Assembly (NCBI GenBank): GCA_955652195.1
Contig: CATPBC010000032.1
Location: 1 to 7,712 of the forward strand
Direction: 5' to 3'
Length of the DNA stretch: 7,712 nt
From: an uncultured Xanthobacteraceae bacterium
Lineage (GTDB): Bacteria; Pseudomonadota; Alphaproteobacteria; Rhizobiales; Xanthobacteraceae
Below are positions 5,241-7,712 of the stretch, piece by piece. A model generated the notes under the pieces. The model ran no database searches. It worked only from the letters and a program-made list of their open reading frames with translations, and had not been told where the DNA came from. Each line of letters starts with the position of its first letter. Position 1 is the first letter of the stretch. A program made the translations under genes and the position numbers.

Positions 5241-7712
5241 TCACGCCGCGCCTTCGAGCCGCTGCAAGGCTTCGGCGATCTTGGCTTTGCGCAGCTGCGC
5301 TTCCTCGCGCTTTTCTTTTTCCTCTTCGACGACTTCTTCAGGTGCGCGCGCCACGAAATTGGGATTGCCGAGCTTCGCCTCGACGCGCGCGATGTCGGCG
5401 TCTAGCCTTTCAATTTCAGCTTTATATTTCTGGCTTTGTCGTTCACGATCAATTCCATGAAGAAGCAATTGTCCTTCACGATAAGGTAATACGACATGCT
5501 CACGCAGTTCCTGTTCTCGCACTGCTACTAGAACATCTTCCGGAACATCTGGATGATCGGATATTACAAGCCGTCCGTGAAATAGATCGACATAGCAATT
5601 GCTCAATCGAAAAATTTCTTGTTGGTATTTTACAATCCATCGTTTGGAACGACGATTGTAATTTATAGCTCGCACAAGCGAAACTGATCGCGCGGGAATA
5701 TCAAACTCGGTCCTAGCTGAGCGAAGCTCGGTGATTAGTCCGATTACAAATCCAATCTCAGCGACGGCAGAAAAGTTGCCGCCAAGGTCAACCCCTCGCG
5801 AAAAGGCCAACTTCTGGAATCGATACAACAGCTCGCTTCCGATAGACTTTTTTCGTTGTCTTGCGCTCTCACCGACAACGTTCGGCCAACGCGTAAGAGC
5901 TAAAACCTCTCTGCGATTTGCAGTTAATTGCCAAAGCTCTTCTGTAACAAATGGCATAAACGGGTGAAGTAATTTAAGAATCTCGTCACGAACCGAACCA
6001 ACCATGGCACTTGTTTCTTCTTTGGAGCTTCTGTCGGAGCCAAATAGAATGGATTTCGCCAATTCCAAATACCAATCGCAATATACATGCCAAACAAAGC
6101 GGTAAATTGAATTGGCAGCCTCGTTGAAACGGTAAGTTTGAATTGCCCCAGTCACTTCCGCTGCGGTTCTGTTAGCTTCTTCAACAATCCAAATATTGAG
6201 AGGCTCCTTCGCGGTTAACGGATCGAATTCAACGAGAGTAGCGCAGCCGTTAATCTCGGCAAAGCGCGCGGCATTCCACAGCTTGGTCGCGAAATTGCGA
6301 TAGCCCTCGACCCGCTGCGCTGACAGTTTGATGTCGCGGCCCTGCGCCGCCATGGCGGCGAGGGTGAAGCGCAAGGCATCGGCGCCATATTCGTCGATCA
6401 CCGCCAAAGGATCGATCACGTTGCCTTTGGACTTCGACATCTTCTGCCCGCGCTCGTCGCGCACGAGCGCATGAATGTAAACCTCGCCGAACGGCACCTG
6501 CTTCGTAAAGTGCAGGCCCATCATCATCATGCGGGCGACCCAGAAGAAAATAATGTCGAAGCCGGTGACGAGCGTGCTGGTCGGATAGAATCTTTTCAGC
6601 TCCGGCGTTTGGTCCGGCCAGCCCAAGGTCGAGAACGGCCACAGCGCGGAAGAGAACCAGGTGTCGAGCACGTCTTCGTCGCGCCAAATTGGAAATGGAC
6701 CGCCGTCGAAAGCTTCATTAGCAAGCTCCATTAACTCATGGTCATCCGATGGCTTCGACGAAAGAATTTTGATAGGTCGCCCATATTGTTTCTCCGCCAA
6801 CGCCGCCGCGCTCTCTGCGCTGTCGGAGACAAATATCTCAAACTCATCGAGAGAAGCTTCTTTCTCGCCTTCTAACTTCAGCCCGTACCAAGCAGGAATT
6901 TGGTGACCCCACCAAATCTGCCTCGAAATGCACCAGGGTTGGATATTTTCCATCCAATTGAAGAAGGTCGCTTCCCATTGCGGCGGTACAAATACAGTCT
7001 TGCGCTCGCGGACCACCGCCATCGCCGGCTGTGCGAGCGTCTTGGCGTCCACGTACCACTGATCGGTGAGATAGGGCTCGAGCACCGCGCCCGATCGGTC
7101 GCCGTGAGGAACAACATGTGCGTTGGGAACAACTTTTTGGAGAAGGCCCCTTTCTTCAAGACGATCCACTATTTTTTTGCGAGCGACAAAACGATCAAGT
7201 GCATCGAGTGTCTCAACGGTCCAACTAACAAGCTCCTCTGTTTCGCCAGTATCGGTCGCACCTCGCACGTGAGCTAGGAAATCTGAGTTTCCACGAAGTT
7301 TAAGTTTGGCCTCGGCGTCGAAAATATTGATCAGCGGCAAACCGTGTCGGCGACCGACCTCGAAATCGTTGAAGTCATGGGCCGGCGTGATCTTGACCGC
7401 ACCTGTACCCTTCTCTGGGTCAGCGTATTCATCGCCGATGATCGGAATGCGCCGGCCGACCAGCGGCAGGATCGCCGTCTTGCCGATCAGATGCTTCAGC
7501 CGCTCATTATGCGGATGCACGGCGACGGCAACATCGCCGAGCATGGTTTCGGGCCGTGTCGTGGCGACGACAATGAATTCGCTACTGCCCTCAATCGGAT
7601 ATTTTATATGCCAGAGCTGGCCTTTGGTCTCGACCTGCTGCACTTCCAGATCGGAGATCGCGGTCTTGAGCTTGGGATCCCAATTGACGAGCCGCTAGTC
7701 CTTGTAAATCAA
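5241..7712 (-). CDS. valS: Valyl-tRNA synthetase, 5' end outside the window, with an in-frame TAG (possible pseudogene)
   Basis: This is a class I synthetase that charges tRNA-Val and edits mischarged threonine. About 823 codons lie in the window. The N-terminal catalytic part with the HIGH motif is beyond the right edge. Visible parts, N- to C-terminal: RLVNWDPK, the CP1 editing domain with TTRPET (7545-7562) and GTGAVKITPAHD (7374-7409), GDRSG and EPYLTDQWYVD, the KMSKS loop (6429-6443), the anticodon-binding domain, and a C-terminal Glu/Lys/Arg-rich coiled coil ending at TGA 5241-5243. The frame is open from 7694 to the end, but codon 7695-7697 is TAG between LIYKD and RLVNWDPK. A GTG at 7643 is only an internal valine. 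Base composition alternates sharply along the gene. The gene is either a real nonsense allele or second copy, or the stop is a sequence error. Confidence 0.93.
7695..7697 (-). other. In-frame amber codon inside valS
   Basis: On the minus strand the valS frame reads TTG ATT TAC AAG GAC TAG, then CGG CTC GTC AAT TGG, which is LIYKD-stop-RLVNWDPK. ValRS homology continues on both sides in the same frame, so this is a point nonsense change and not a frameshift or a gene start. Lysine (AAG) is the residue I expect there, one A-to-T change away. Confidence 0.9.

Noticed and set aside
4838..5668. A 276-codon + strand frame across the epimerase gene and the valS 3' end
   Set aside because: It is antisense to two genes with clear motifs and has a low-complexity, shadow-like protein sequence.
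5241..7643. A complete 800-codon valS starting at GTG 7643
   Set aside because: ValRS homology continues upstream in the same frame (RLVNWDPKLKTAISDLEV) and beyond the TAG. Starting at 7643 would remove the catalytic HIGH region.

Overview
The window looks like chromosomal DNA of an alphaproteobacterium, probably a Hyphomicrobiales member near the Bradyrhizobium/Xanthobacteraceae lineages. This is inferred from GC-rich codon use in most genes, an ExoR-like Sel1-repeat protein, and a [2Fe-2S]-type dihydroxy-acid dehydratase with rhizobial-looking sequence. No database search was possible, so the lineage is an inference.

Layout from left to right. Positions 1-208 hold a dense cluster of CTAG-bounded palindromic repeats: one full copy each of two related families, plus a truncated third copy. 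It ends 26 bp before the GTG start of xth (exodeoxyribonuclease III, + strand, 235-1026). On the minus strand follow an ExoR-like periplasmic Sel1-repeat protein (1054-1920) and ilvD (1907-3631). These two overlap by 14 bp with ilvD first, so they probably form one transcription unit. A gene-free region of about 310 bp (3632-3944) separates ilvD from the divergent mpg gene (3-methyladenine DNA glycosylase, + strand, 3945-4517). It contains a hairpin in the ilvD leader and two operator-like palindromes. mpg meets an atypical SDR/NAD-epimerase gene (minus, 4514-5233) tail to tail, with overlapping stop codons. That gene lies 7 bp downstream of valS (valyl-tRNA synthetase, minus, 5241 to the right edge), so valS and the epimerase are probably co-transcribed.

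How the genes relate. xth and mpg are two steps of one base-excision repair pathway: Mpg makes abasic sites and Xth cleaves them. They are not in one operon. ilvD serves branched-chain amino acid synthesis and valS charges valine, but they are also separate units. The ExoR-like protein would act in periplasmic control of exopolysaccharide or envelope signalling.

Most of the window is ordinary housekeeping sequence, and I see no new defence or mobile system. Three points stand out. First, valS carries an in-frame TAG at 7695-7697 where a lysine is expected. Second, valS is a base-composition mosaic, with GC-rich conserved blocks alternating with AT-rich variable blocks. Third, the repeat cluster at the left edge consists of two related CTAG-ended hairpin families that share a bulge at the same place.
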